Shown here: in pieces, positions 25,365 to 35,067 of the stretch | Numbering within the stretch: position 1 is the first letter of the stretch | Layout of the letters: each line of letters opens with the position of its first letter | NCBI GenBank assembly: GCA_017531445.1 | Contig: JAFXKZ010000002.1 | Coordinates: 451,286-515,285 of the forward strand | Source: Kiritimatiellia bacterium | Lineage (GTDB): Bacteria > Verrucomicrobiota > Kiritimatiellia > RFP12 > DVOR01 | DNA length: 64,000 bases | Reading direction: 5' to 3' | Made by a program: the position numbers and the translations under genes | Notes under the pieces: generated by a model | The model's database searches: none | What the model was told of the DNA's origin: nothing | The model's input: only the letters and a program-made list of their open reading frames with translations

Positions 25365-28300
25365 AATTGAGGTCTGTTCGGCGGATACGCGCTGTTAGCT
25401 CTGTGGTTCCTATCGGAAAATTTGCTTCTGTAAACGGAATGGCGTAGAACCGCACCCCCGGCGTATGCGTTTGTGGAACAACCGTCGGCAAGGTCTTTTC
25501 TTCGAAGGTGGCAAGTTCCGTTCCGCTGAGGAAGGTTCCTTCTCCCACATCAAAGTCAATCACGGTATTCAACTGAAAGTCAGCCTTATTACCCGAACCC
25601 AAAATTGTTGAATCGAAAACTACAGCCAACTTATTCTCTACCTCAACCTTAACAACCACATAGAGTGATCTACCCTCTGCGGAAGTGTCAGCCAATTCAC
25701 GAATAACCAAATCGCTAATACCAAATTCATAGGCCATAAGCAGATCGCTCTCATCTTCTTTTCCTGCCACAGGTGCGAAGGTCCAGATATTGGAGAAGCA
25801 ACGGAATGCATTGCCGATCTCTGCTGCGTTCAACGCATAATAAGAGGTGACATGCGTTTCAGGTTCCATCTGTACCATCGTACGACCATCCGTTTTCGTC
25901 AAACGTGCGACATTATAACCTTGATAGTAACGAATAAGAATGGACTCAATCGTCGGATCATAAACATTCCCTTCGGCCATGCTGGGGTTTTGTGGAACTG
26001 GCACACCTGGTCTGTAAACTACATAATGTGACTGACACACCTTAGGCGATTCGCCGGCATCATGATTCACACCAACATCCCAACGTTCGCCATTGAATGT
26101 CGCAGCGTAGAAACGGCGACGAACTTCCGTGCGTGCAGTATCATCCAAGATATGAAAGAGAATGTCCCCATTTTTCACTGCGTCAGGCAATACCACCTGC
26201 ACGTCTGCAACCATACTTCCGTCCACCACGATCTTACGCACCGTCATACCAAGGCTGTCGGACAACTGCGCATCGCGGTTCAAACGTAAGACTCCGCCAA
26301 TCATTCCCGTCCCACTCAAAGTCTGTCCACCCTTGATGCAGGCAATGATATCCTCGGGGTTCGCGTAGTGATTAGGCTCAAGTGAGGCTCCTGCTGCCAC
26401 ATGCAACCCACTGTGTCCAATGGCAGCAGTAAGATGTTGGTCTAAATTCAAGGCGTCATCCGAGAAAGGTTCCGTACCCACGCGCAACTTCCCTTCTTCC
26501 ACGCGCACAGGCCCCGTCACCGTGGGCGGCGTAGGTGAACGGAAAGCCATAATGCCTGTGCCAACCTTGGTTAAACCGAGCGAGCCTCCTGTTGCGGTGT
26601 GATCAATGAGGCTTCTTGCCGTGTAACAGATCCAGCGTTCATTGCCTGCGGAATTAAGTGTGAGTACGGCAGGTTGATCCATTGGACCTTCAATGGCAGC
26701 AGCAGTAAAATTACAACGATGCGTATTATCCACACCATCAGCCTGACCATAACCATGCAACGTCGCTGTCGGGCCTGTCATCTTCACATTTTCCGTAAAG
26801 ACTACACCATTGGATTCCGAATCTTCACCAGCAGCATGGAAACGGAAGATTGCGTCCTTCCCCATCGTGAGCGACTTCGCCCAGAGGTGATTAGCTTCGC
26901 CATCTTGTTCTAGAATCGCATCATCGGCAATCACAAGATGAGTATCACGCAATTCGAAGTTCTGCCAGAAGTAGTTCTCTTTGCCATGCACTTCCAGCAT
27001 GGCGATAGAGTCACTCACCATCGGACGGCTAAAGGTACGATTCCTAAAGGCGTAGGTGCCCGTGGTGTGACCGTGAATCAAGGCACTCTCCAGTGTCACA
27101 AGCGTGGATGTACCACCCAATTCACCATTCACCTGTTCACCGATATCCTCAAGACGCACCGAAGTAATCAACTGTTTGGTGATGTACATGGCTCCATTGC
27201 CTGAGGTGGTGAGCAATTTTAAGGTCGGCACAGCTTCTTTATCAGTTGCGCCATTCTCTATGTGTAAGGTTGCGATAAGGCGTCCAGAGCCGGAAGGCAA
27301 GCTCTTATTTGCGTGAATCTTCCAAATTCCCTCCGGCACACGAATCTGGAAGGCGATAGCCGTCCCCATATCCGCTTGCGTTGCAAGAACAGGAGCCGGC
27401 GAAGCGTTCGCATCATCCTTGTAACCATAACGATACCATGGCAAGCCCGTGTTGGTGTTCGCATCAAAAGCTTCAAAGAAATCGCGAATATCTGTTATCT
27501 CCGTGTCGCTCAGATCCAAATAGAGACGACCGGGAATCTGCCGAATCTCTGCCAAGAGACCTGCTACCGTGCCGCCCGGATTGGAGTTCTCGCCATAAAT
27601 GGAGTTCGTCACATCCGTTAAAATCCAATTCACGCCATCATTGAACGCGGGCACCCAAACATACTCCGAGACCTGACCATTGGCATTCGGTTGCTCAATT
27701 TCCGCATTGCCCACAACCTTACCGCGACCTTCAATCTTACCGGTGAGGTGCAAGAAGTCCGTTTCCTCTTCTTCACGGCCACGAATCAAGGAGTAGTCCG
27801 CGTGCAATTCCAAGGTGGCTGGCACCAATTCACCATCCGCGGCAACACTTTCCGTAATCCAGCCGGTTTCATTCCACGCAGACCAATTATCATCGGAGTC
27901 CGCAGCATACGCAGGCTCCCAAAGATTTGACCACGTGATGTTGTTCTTGTTATTGCCCAGCCCCGACTGTGTTTGCGTTATGGTACGTGTGGCCGTCATG
28001 GTTTCCGTACCTGTCGTGGTTGAAACGCCGCCCACCAAAACACTGGCCAAACGCGAGAATTGAGCCACGCCGGCCGAGGGCGCAAAGGTCGCCGCCACAT
28101 CACCCCCTGTGAAGTTGCGACGATAGAGGCGTGTTTGTGTTACCGTGCGTGTCTTTTGCCATCTCACCTTCGAGACAGACTCAGCAGCACTTTCGGCTCC
28201 CACTGTCACCTCATCAGAAACAGGCGTTGGCGTACCCCCCACCTTTTCTACCGAACGGCGACCATGCACACCAAGTGCACTGTGGGGATTGTCATAACCA

Positions 28301-31300
28301 TCTGCTTCATATGCGGCTTTGGGATGAATGGCATCATTTCCTCCGCCGACGAACTTAATCGTGCCATAGCGCAATTCGTCACCTTCAGCAGTGGTCGAGT
28401 CCGCATTGACGATAACTTCCTTTGCCGTCATCCACTCGTGCATTTTCTGATTCTCAAAGGTGACTTCGCCACCGATGGGCTGCAACACCAAACGTGCACC
28501 CGTCGTCTTTGATGCTTCTGTATGGGGCAGGACATTGAGCGCAGAGTAGAGACGATTGGCCGAAAGAAAACCACTGACAGCATCCTTTTCGGTGTTCACC
28601 TGCAGCGTACAGTTACCCTTTACGAAGAGACGGATTTCTGCTCCCTCTGCGGGGCGTGCTTCACCTTCATCGGCGTGCACCCATACCGAGCCATTCCACG
28701 CTTCACGATGCCATGGTTTTGTGATGGCATCTTCCCAAAGGCCATCTTCCGTTACATCTCGCACATAACGCACGCCTTGATAGACAGGTGGGGCTTCTTC
28801 TGCCAAAGCCGCCATTGCTTTTGCCGTCAAAGCCCCCTTGTAGAAGCGGATGTAGTCCACATAACCGCCATCATCGGGTTCTGCCGAACGGAGGTTATTC
28901 ATGTCACCTGTATTCGACGAACCACTGAGAATCTGACCGACCTGCAAACCACCTGTCGCGAGGCCCACCCAATTCTCAGGCAATAAATATTCGGTCAACA
29001 AGCCGCCATCGAGATAAACGGTGAGCAACTTTCCATCGCAAACCACCGAAATCACATGCGGGATTTCAGAGATGTCAGCGATGTAGGCTGTTGCCACAGG
29101 CACCAATTCATCTGGAGCGGCGACATTGTAAGTCTCGCCAGTAATCGCATGATCAATGGCACGATAGAGCACAATCGGAATGGGCCCTGTCTGCCCCACC
29201 GTTTCACCCGTGGCCAAAATCAAAGCATCACCGTCAGGCAATTTGGGATTGTACGCACCACCGCAAGTGGAGCTGAGAGCCAAAAGGGTGGTATTGGCCT
29301 TACGCGGTGCCGTCAAACGAACGGCTGCGCTCCATACCTTCGGATATTGCAGATCGGAGAGTTCGATATACGGACGATAACAGAGCTTCACACCCTTACC
29401 GGCAGGGTTACGCGTATCGGTAAAGAACTTCTCTTCAGTCATCACTGAACCATAACTGTTCATATTGACCGAGCCGTTCCAATCCGTTCCCTTGAGGAGC
29501 GCATTGTGTTTGCCCACGCGCATCCAACCTGTATTGTAGGAATTGCCTTCAAATTCCGCATCAATCCATGCACTATTATGTGCGAAGTTGGGATATTCCC
29601 ATTCAAAGGTGTCATACGCACCATCCTCATTGGGCGTAATCGTCCATGTATTCTGATAATGCGGCACGAGGATGTTATTGTGGTCGTAGTGATAGAAGAC
29701 CAGGTTCTGCGCCACGATTTCCGGCAGGTGCGGAATGATGAGTTCACCACCATACGCACCCGCTTCTACGATTTCCAACTTCGGCGGATTCGCTTCATCA
29801 ATATTCTCCGGCCAGAGAATTGTCGCATCAGCGAATTGGTCCAAACGAATACGTAACGTCTGACCGTTCTGAATGCGCAGACGCGCATAGACATCAAGCT
29901 CTTCGGTTTCAGAGACATCTACCATCGGATACTGCGTCGCATCAAAACTCAAAATACCGCGATAAGGCGCAACCTCATCCTTGTGCGTTAAGGCCAAAAT
30001 ATCCGCCACCACAGAGGTGTCACGACGCCCTAAATAGCCAAAGGTGATATCACTGGTAATCCCATGCAGAGCATTCAAGCGAATGCTGCCGCCATCTAAG
30101 GCGTCATCACTTGAGGGGGACTGCGCTTGAATTGTGCCCTTAAAGTAACCCAAGTTATCAATGGTGACCGTGCCATTCACCGTGAGTGAACCTTCACCCA
30201 TGCCCGAAAGCGCATCAATCGTCAAGGTCGGACGCAAGGCTCGCACTTCACCCGCAGTAAGCGCGCGATCCCAAATGTAGCAGTTATCTACCTGCAGATT
30301 TGTAGCGGTCACACTATAACCGGCATTACTATAGCCTGCACCAATCTGAAAGCCTGGATATTCTGTGAAGATAAAAGGCGTAAGCATTGTTCCGGCCGTC
30401 GATACGCCATCAACAGAGAGCGTCACCTTTGTAGCAGTGATGGTTTTGGTGACAACTTCTTTCCCTTCCTCACCTTCCATCTTTACATGGATGTCGTGGT
30501 CGACCGCCACCACAAAGAGATGCCACCCCGAGGTGAGCGTATCAGACGTATAGCTCGCGTCCACAGTGACATCACTGCCATCATTGCCATCATAGCGAAT
30601 CACCTCAATGGTATTCCCACGCTTACGCAAAGCCAGAGCATTATCCCATGAACCCACCGAGAAGAGAACAGCATTCTCGGCCGTCACATTTTCCAAGTTC
30701 GCACCGAGCACAATCGAGTAATCACTCTCCACTGGCGGTGTTACACTTGCATAAGGCGTAACGATATTGCTAACGACAAATCCCTTTCCGGAGGGTGTAT
30801 CAATATAACTCGAGGGCGCGTTGCCACCCCATGCGGTAAACCAGGCCGCTTGAGCGTCTTTCACCACAATGGCATTATTCCCCTCAAACTCCATCTTCAT
30901 ATCGGCCTTCTCTGCAGCCGCCTTTTGGAAGCGCGGGGTGGCTTCCGAAGCATCAATGAGCACATCGCCATTCACGGCTAAACCACCGCCATTCACAAAG
31001 TCCGTGCCGAAAGTATAGATCGGCGTGGCACCCGTGGCCTTCAGTGTGCCCCCATTGAGCGTCATACGACGGCGAAGCGAAGGGGTCATATTCAAGTCAC
31101 CTTCAAGCACCAATTGACCATCCGTATTCACCATCACTTCGGCGGTACCGGTGATGGTCTCGGTAGAGCCCGCAGGCTGCGCCAAAAGGACGGGAACAGT
31201 CGCTTTGGCAGAATTGGCCTCACCTTCGCCATCACCCACAATCAATGCCGCATCATGCACTTGCGCGCCAAAGGTTATCTGCCCATGGAATTCACCTTGC

Positions 31301-32853
31301 TGTACGATATACTTCGCCACGGCTGCATCACCTTGGCCCAAGATAAGTCCCTCGCCGCCCACTGTCACCGTGCCGGCCTTTTGCACATACTGCGCATTGT
31401 TGTTCACACCATAACCCAAAACGAGCGAACCCACAAACTCGGTGGAGTCATAAGATTGAAGCGTTTGCACCGAAGGAGGTGTTGCTGCATCATTGTCAAC
31501 GCCGAGCACCAGAGAGGTGTTGCCCTCCTTCAACGGAATCGTGAAGGGCGAGACCATACGCAAAATACCAGAATTCTGTTCAATGAGTTCACGATAGTGT
31601 GAAAGCACATGCGGTTCACTCGTGGGAATCGCCAAAGCCAAACGCGAGGTCGCATCTCCATAAATGATGTTGGGCTTATTATTTTCGTCAATATGCGTCA
31701 CAATACGAATACTGCGCCCTGCAGGAATCGTGAGCGGATTACGGCCGAACCATGAAGACTGCGCATCCGAATCAATCAACATATCCGGATATGCAGCCAA
31801 TTCCAAGTCGCAATGAAGCGCAAAGGTTATCGGTGCCCAAATCTCACGCGGGATGACAGGTGCTCCTGCACCATCATACTCCAGGCGGATCATCTTAATC
31901 TCGCCTTCTGCATCTGCGACGTCACGGAAGTCTACCGGACCCTTAAAGGTATAACCATTGATAAAACGCACCGTGCCTGCGCGTGTGGCAGGTTGCCACG
32001 CCACCTCTCCTTCACCGGCAGGTTTCGTCCAAGTGGTGGCCGGCGTATTCGAGGCCACCACAAGTGCAGCCTGATTGAGGCTGTGGTCCATCGTCAAAAT
32101 GGCATCAGCCTCCATGAAGCGCACCACCACCATCGTATCCACGGCGTCATCGGTGGCATCAGTGAAGTTGTCCGTCGCCAACTGTTCCGACAATGAATGC
32201 GTCCCTGCCGTTAAATCATAACGGAAACGCTTCATCGTCATTGTGCCATCAAAAGACAAATAGGGCGAATAGAGAGGATCTCCCCCATCAATGCGCACAA
32301 AGGACTGGTCTGCATCCGTATATTCACTCGAAGCATTCCGGAAAACCGGTAAAAGCGGAGGCGTCGCTGCCGAGGTGACCAAACGCAATTTGTACGTCGC
32401 GTTTGTATTTAAGACTACCCCTTCACCAAAAGTATACTTATAGACACGTGCCTCTGCATAAGTGCCATTCTGGGCCGGCAAGCGCACCTGCGCGACCTCT
32501 TCTTTGGCTGTCGCATCACAGACTACCCCCCCCCGTTCATCCAAAATGGTTACGGTGCTGACGTAATTCAGGTTCGCAGTATTCGTCACCAGGTCAGGCA
32601 AAGATACCGATTTCACCGTCACTTGCGAACCCACAAAGTCAATCGGGCTCCCATTATAGGTGTAATGCCAGATCGGATCATTTAATGTAAAGGAAAGCGT
32701 CCGCTGCGTCAAACGCACATCATGAATCATCTCATGCGTTGACACTTGATCAAAGGTACTTGCTGTTAAAGGTGCTGAAAACTGTTCGGACACTGAAGCC
32801 ATGGTCAAGCACGACCATCCGAATACTAATACCATCCAAAACCGCTTCATCAT
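25363..32853 (-). CDS. giant secreted surface protein with LamG-like and autotransporter-type repeats
   Basis: A 2,496-residue protein, predicted to be exported. The ATG pair at 32853/32850 is chosen over an upstream start at 32994 because AGGAG lies 10 bases upstream and a clear signal peptide follows (MKRFWMVLVFGWSCLTMA). Two concanavalin-A/LamG-like regions are visible (around GWHLFVVAVDHD with SVDGVSTAGT, and IPHVISVVCDGKLLTVYLDGG). Near the C-terminus LTKVGTGIMAF...VRVEEGKLRVG resembles the autotransporter-associated beta-strand repeat. Many segments look like beta-helix turns, such as MTLNGGTLKATG. There is no autotransporter barrel and no PEP-CTERM, LPxTG or obvious type IX signal at the end. 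Probably a cell-surface adhesin or glycan-binding scaffold; monocistronic with its own promoter and terminator. Confidence 0.85.
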   Translation of the reverse strand: MMKRFWMVLVFGWSCLTMASVSEQFSAPLTASTFDQVSTHEMIHDVRLTQRTLSFTLNDPIWHYTYNGSPIDFVGSQVTVKSVSLPDLVTNTANLNYVSTVTILDERGGVVCDATAKEEVAQVRLPAQNGTYAEARVYKYTFGEGVVLNTNATYKLRLVTSAATPPLLPVFRNASSEYTDADQSFVRIDGGDPLYSPYLSFDGTMTMKRFRYDLTAGTHSLSEQLATDNFTDATDDAVDTMVVVRFMEADAILTMDHSLNQAALVVASNTPATTWTKPAGEGEVAWQPATRAGTVRFINGYTFKGPVDFRDVADAEGEIKMIRLEYDGAGAPVIPREIWAPITFALHCDLELAAYPDMLIDSDAQSSWFGRNPLTIPAGRSIRIVTHIDENNKPNIIYGDATSRLALAIPTSEPHVLSHYRELIEQNSGILRMVSPFTIPLKEGNTSLVLGVDNDAATPPSVQTLQSYDSTEFVGSLVLGYGVNNNAQYVQKAGTVTVGGEGLILGQGDAAVAKYIVQQGEFHGQITFGAQVHDAALIVGDGEGEANSAKATVPVLLAQPAGSTETITGTAEVMVNTDGQLVLEGDLNMTPSLRRRMTLNGGTLKATGATPIYTFGTDFVNGGGLAVNGDVLIDASEATPRFQKAAAEKADMKMEFEGNNAIVVKDAQAAWFTAWGGNAPSSYIDTPSGKGFVVSNIVTPYASVTPPVESDYSIVLGANLENVTAENAVLFSVGSWDNALALRKRGNTIEVIRYDGNDGSDVTVDASYTSDTLTSGWHLFVVAVDHDIHVKMEGEEGKEVVTKTITATKVTLSVDGVSTAGTMLTPFIFTEYPGFQIGAGYSNAGYSVTATNLQVDNCYIWDRALTAGEVRALRPTLTIDALSGMGEGSLTVNGTVTIDNLGYFKGTIQAQSPSSDDALDGGSIRLNALHGITSDITFGYLGRRDTSVVADILALTHKDEVAPYRGILSFDATQYPMVDVSETEELDVYARLRIQNGQTLRIRLDQFADATILWPENIDEANPPKLEIVEAGAYGGELIIPHLPEIVAQNLVFYHYDHNNILVPHYQNTWTITPNEDGAYDTFEWEYPNFAHNSAWIDAEFEGNSYNTGWMRVGKHNALLKGTDWNGSVNMNSYGSVMTEEKFFTDTRNPAGKGVKLCYRPYIELSDLQYPKVWSAAVRLTAPRKANTTLLALSSTCGGAYNPKLPDGDALILATGETVGQTGPIPIVLYRAIDHAITGETYNVAAPDELVPVATAYIADISEIPHVISVVCDGKLLTVYLDGGLLTEYLLPENWVGLATGGLQVGQILSGSSNTGDMNNLRSAEPDDGGYVDYIRFYKGALTAKAMAALAEEAPPVYQGVRYVRDVTEDGLWEDAITKPWHREAWNGSVWVHADEGEARPAEGAEIRLFVKGNCTLQVNTEKDAVSGFLSANRLYSALNVLPHTEASKTTGARLVLQPIGGEVTFENQKMHEWMTAKEVIVNADSTTAEGDELRYGTIKFVGGGNDAIHPKAAYEADGYDNPHSALGVHGRRSVEKVGGTPTPVSDEVTVGAESAAESVSKVRWQKTRTVTQTRLYRRNFTGGDVAATFAPSAGVAQFSRLASVLVGGVSTTTGTETMTATRTITQTQSGLGNNKNNITWSNLWEPAYAADSDDNWSAWNETGWITESVAADGELVPATLELHADYSLIRGREEEETDFLHLTGKIEGRGKVVGNAEIEQPNANGQVSEYVWVPAFNDGVNWILTDVTNSIYGENSNPGGTVAGLLAEIRQIPGRLYLDLSDTEITDIRDFFEAFDANTNTGLPWYRYGYKDDANASPAPVLATQADMGTAIAFQIRVPEGIWKIHANKSLPSGSGRLIATLHIENGATDKEAVPTLKLLTTSGNGAMYITKQLITSVRLEDIGEQVNGELGGTSTLVTLESALIHGHTTGTYAFRNRTFSRPMVSDSIAMLEVHGKENYFWQNFELRDTHLVIADDAILEQDGEANHLWAKSLTMGKDAIFRFHAAGEDSESNGVVFTENVKMTGPTATLHGYGQADGVDNTHRCNFTAAAIEGPMDQPAVLTLNSAGNERWICYTARSLIDHTATGGSLGLTKVGTGIMAFRSPTPPTVTGPVRVEEGKLRVGTEPFSDDALNLDQHLTAAIGHSGLHVAAGASLEPNHYANPEDIIACIKGGQTLSGTGMIGGVLRLNRDAQLSDSLGMTVRKIVVDGSMVADVQVVLPDAVKNGDILFHILDDTARTEVRRRFYAATFNGERWDVGVNHDAGESPKVCQSHYVVYRPGVPVPQNPSMAEGNVYDPTIESILIRYYQGYNVARLTKTDGRTMVQMEPETHVTSYYALNAAEIGNAFRCFSNIWTFAPVAGKEDESDLLMAYEFGISDLVIRELADTSAEGRSLYVVVKVEVENKLAVVFDSTILGSGNKADFQLNTVIDFDVGEGTFLSGTELATFEEKTLPTVVPQTHTPGVRFYAIPFTEANFPIGTTELTARIRRTDLN

Positions 32854-32901
32854 CTGAGCTATGCTCCTATGTGTAACCACGATCTCTACAAGTGCCAAAA
32901 A

Positions 32902-32923
32902 CTCACAGAGAATTACCTGTGAG
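32902..32923 (-). other. leader hairpin of the surface protein gene
   Basis: CTCACAG/CTGTGAG with an 8-base loop lies in the untranslated leader, between the early terminator-like hairpin and the ribosome site. It may be part of an attenuation switch or an mRNA-stabilising structure. Confidence 0.45.
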
Positions 32924-32940
32924 CGTGACATCATGACATC

Positions 32941-32973
32941 AAAATAAAAAAAGCTTCTCCTATTCAAGGAGAA
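32941..32973 (-). terminator. early terminator-like hairpin in the surface protein leader (possible attenuator)
   Basis: On the minus strand TTCTCCT-TGAAT-AGGAGAA (plus 32955-32973) is followed by GCTTTTTTTATTTT. This is a textbook intrinsic terminator, yet it begins only about 3 bases after the predicted transcription start and about 90 bases before the start codon of a 7.5-kb gene. It either truncates most transcripts unless antiterminated, or protects the 5' end. Confidence 0.65.
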
Positions 32974-32982
32974 CTCACTACC

Positions 32983-33011
32983 AGTATATCTCAAATAAGG
33001 AAATTATGCAA
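32983..33011 (-). promoter_or_regulatory. promoter of the giant surface protein gene
   Basis: Minus-strand TTGCAT (plus 33006-33011), 17-base spacer, TATACT (plus 32983-32988). Predicted start near 32976, leaving a leader of about 120 bases. Confidence 0.75.
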
Positions 33012-33857
33012 CCCCTGCGGAAAAGAGAAAAGGGAAATGGCACACGCTTTGTCTGTTAGAATTCCCCCTCCTTCTCTTCTCCCCTCCCGCATTACCGGGC
33101 AGGCTCTTTCTCCCGACAGGGCACACGCACCATCAGGCATAAAAAACAAGCACCGCAAGTGCTCTCGTTACCGCAGCGCAGCCGCTTTTCCATGAACACA
33201 CTGCACATCGATCAGGGCACACAGCGCGCAGGGACCTGTCCGGCCACCGGGTGTTTCCACTCCTTCATTCTCCACCGTTCTTCTTTCGCTCACCTCAACT
33301 TACTACCGCAATTTCATCACGGGCACGTTTCAACAGTGCGCACGTTTCCTTCCCGCCTTTAATGAATTACGGCTCCTACGGGGTCACTTTCCTGATGCAG
33401 CATAAATTGGGCGACCTTACCGATTTACCGCGCTCGGTCCGGATGGCGTTGTGACTAGGCGGCAGGAAGGTGCCTGCAACCGACAGTCTTCCCTTTTGTA
33501 TCGATTTTCCCGCCCGTCTTCCGGCAGCACCATTTACTGCACTTTTTCGCCGCGTGCTTCTTCAAAATTGGATTCTGCGGATTTTTCCCCGCCCTTTCCA
33601 TCCATCCCTGTTCACACTTCCGTAGACCTCCATTTCAACATCGCCGAAACCCGCCTTCTTCATCGGCGAAGTTGGCGTTCAGTTTCGGCGACATTCACCC
33701 CCCGAAGCCGCCCATATTCAAACGCTACGCGCACCGGTCTCAATCCACCTTCGGGGAACCTTTTCTTCCGATCTGCCCCCGATGCCACCCGAAGAAAAAT
33801 CCGCTAAATGTTGCAACTTTTATTTTCCATCCCCTCCGCCACATGAAAAAGGTTTGC
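33012..33857. repeat. C-rich non-coding element B with TTTCGGCGAYRTT cluster
   Basis: About 850 bases between the divergent surface protein gene and yicC, without a supported gene. The plus strand is C/T-rich (33061-33120 has 28 C and 9 G). The motif cluster lies at 33637-33695: AACATCGCCGAAA (33637-33649, the exact reverse complement of the motif at 61008-61020), ATCGGCGAAGTTGGCG (33662-33677) and TTTCGGCGACATT (33683-33695). Frames such as 33451-33807 look random (Arg/Ser/Pro-rich). Confidence 0.6.
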
Positions 33858-33863
33858 TAAAAT
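33858..33863 (+). promoter_or_regulatory. possible -10 box of yicC (near-leaderless mRNA)
   Basis: TAAAAT ends 9 bases before the yicC ATG and there is no purine-rich ribosome site in between. No good -35 is visible. If real, the message would be leaderless or nearly so. Confidence 0.35.
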
Positions 33864-33872
33864 AAGCGTGTT

Positions 33873-34745
33873 ATGGTGAAATCAATGACAGGCTTCGGGC
33901 GTGGCGTGGCCACTTGTGATGCGTATACCCTCACCGTGGAAATCGCCACAGTAAACCGTAAACAATTTGATGCGAGCATCTGGTTGCCGCGTGAATGGAT
34001 GTGCTTTGAGGTAAAACTTCATGGGCTCTTGAAAAGTGCCATCGCCCGGGGCGCGGTGAAATGCACGGTAAACGTCAAATTGACGGCGGCGAAAGACGAC
34101 GCCTCCCAGGCTTTGACCGGGCGGTTCCGTCAACTTTGCGCCCTGGCAGATTCGCTGAATCTCGCCTGCAATCCGACGCTTTCCGATTTGATTGCACTCG
34201 CAACTGCCGAAGCTGCCCCATTGTCGCTCCCCGAACCGGATGAAACGATTGAGACGGCTCTCCGGGAAGCCACACACGCAGCGTTGACACAACTGGAAAC
34301 GATGCGGCGGCACGAAGGCGAACGGATTGCCGCAGATATCCGGGAGCGTTTGGCGCGCCTGCAGGAAATGTATGAAGCGATCAACACCATTGCCCCGACA
34401 CTGCCGCCACTCTATCGCGAACAGTTGCGAAAACGCATCCACGAACTTTTACCGGAAGGAATCGCACTTGAAGAGGGGCATTTGGAACGGGAAGTCGCGC
34501 TCTTCTCGGACCGATGCGACATTTCCGAAGAGCTGACGCGATTGCAAGCCCATTTCGCCCATGCGCAAACGTTGCTCAACGGCACTGAGCCTTGCGGCAG
34601 AGCTTTGGATTTTCTCTGCCAGGAATTCTTCCGGGAAATCAACACCACCGGCTCCAAATGTGCCAGCAACGAAATCTCCGCTTTGACAATCCGCTTCAAG
34701 ACACTGCTTGAAACCGTACGCGAACAGGTGCAAAACATTGAATAA
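33873..34745 (+). CDS. yicC: YicC/YloC family endoribonuclease
   Basis: A 290-residue member of the YicC/YloC family. E. coli YicC has been reported to be an endoribonuclease that takes part in small-RNA turnover. The N-terminal signature MVKSMTGFGRG is diagnostic; the C-terminal DUF1732 block is present (GCRALDFLCQEFFREINTTGSKCASNEI region with LDFLCQE). No Shine-Dalgarno precedes the ATG. It heads a tightly packed run (small ORF, murC-murB, pdxA, membrane protein, rsmD). Confidence 0.93.
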   Translation: MVKSMTGFGRGVATCDAYTLTVEIATVNRKQFDASIWLPREWMCFEVKLHGLLKSAIARGAVKCTVNVKLTAAKDDASQALTGRFRQLCALADSLNLACNPTLSDLIALATAEAAPLSLPEPDETIETALREATHAALTQLETMRRHEGERIAADIRERLARLQEMYEAINTIAPTLPPLYREQLRKRIHELLPEGIALEEGHLEREVALFSDRCDISEELTRLQAHFAHAQTLLNGTEPCGRALDFLCQEFFREINTTGSKCASNEISALTIRFKTLLETVREQVQNIE

Positions 34746-35067
34746 CGCGAACGCCACAGCAACCCTTTGTCATCTCACGCCAAAGGACCTTCTTTCCGAG
34801 GGTTTCTTTCTGCGGTTGAACGCGGCGGCACTGGCACACGAGGCGACCATTTTTCTGATTCACAACAATGGCTTTGCCGGAGATACGCCCTTGCCCTTAG
34901 CCTTTGCCAACCCCTGTTTGATTGACTTGGCACCAGCGTTTCGCATTCGCGGCGCACGCATCGGTCCGGAACAACTGGCCGCGACGCTTGAACGCGCCGA
35001 AGCGGTCTGCGCAGCAGGCCATGGCCCCTTTTTAATTGAAGTGATCGAGGAGAACGCACCATGCTGA
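34738..35067 (+). CDS. small protein of unknown function, weakly like a TPP-enzyme C-terminus
   Basis: A 109-codon frame beginning at TTG 34738 (alternative starts overlap yicC further). It overlaps yicC by 8 bases and murC-murB by 7 bases, a packing that suggests a real translated gene. The second half, with FLIHNNGFAGD, LAPAFRIRGARI, LAATLERAEA and GPFLIEVIEE, resembles the C-terminal TPP-binding part of acetolactate synthase-type enzymes, but everything else of such an enzyme is missing. It may be a remnant, or a small protein that evolved from one. Function not assigned. Confidence 0.55.
   Translation: MNNANATATLCHLTPKDLLSEGFFLRLNAAALAHEATIFLIHNNGFAGDTPLPLAFANPCLIDLAPAFRIRGARIGPEQLAATLERAEAVCAAGHGPFLIEVIEENAPC

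Noticed and set aside
33451-33807. 118-codon plus-strand frame in element B
   Set aside because: Same reasons: random-looking translation, no start signal, overlap with the motif cluster.
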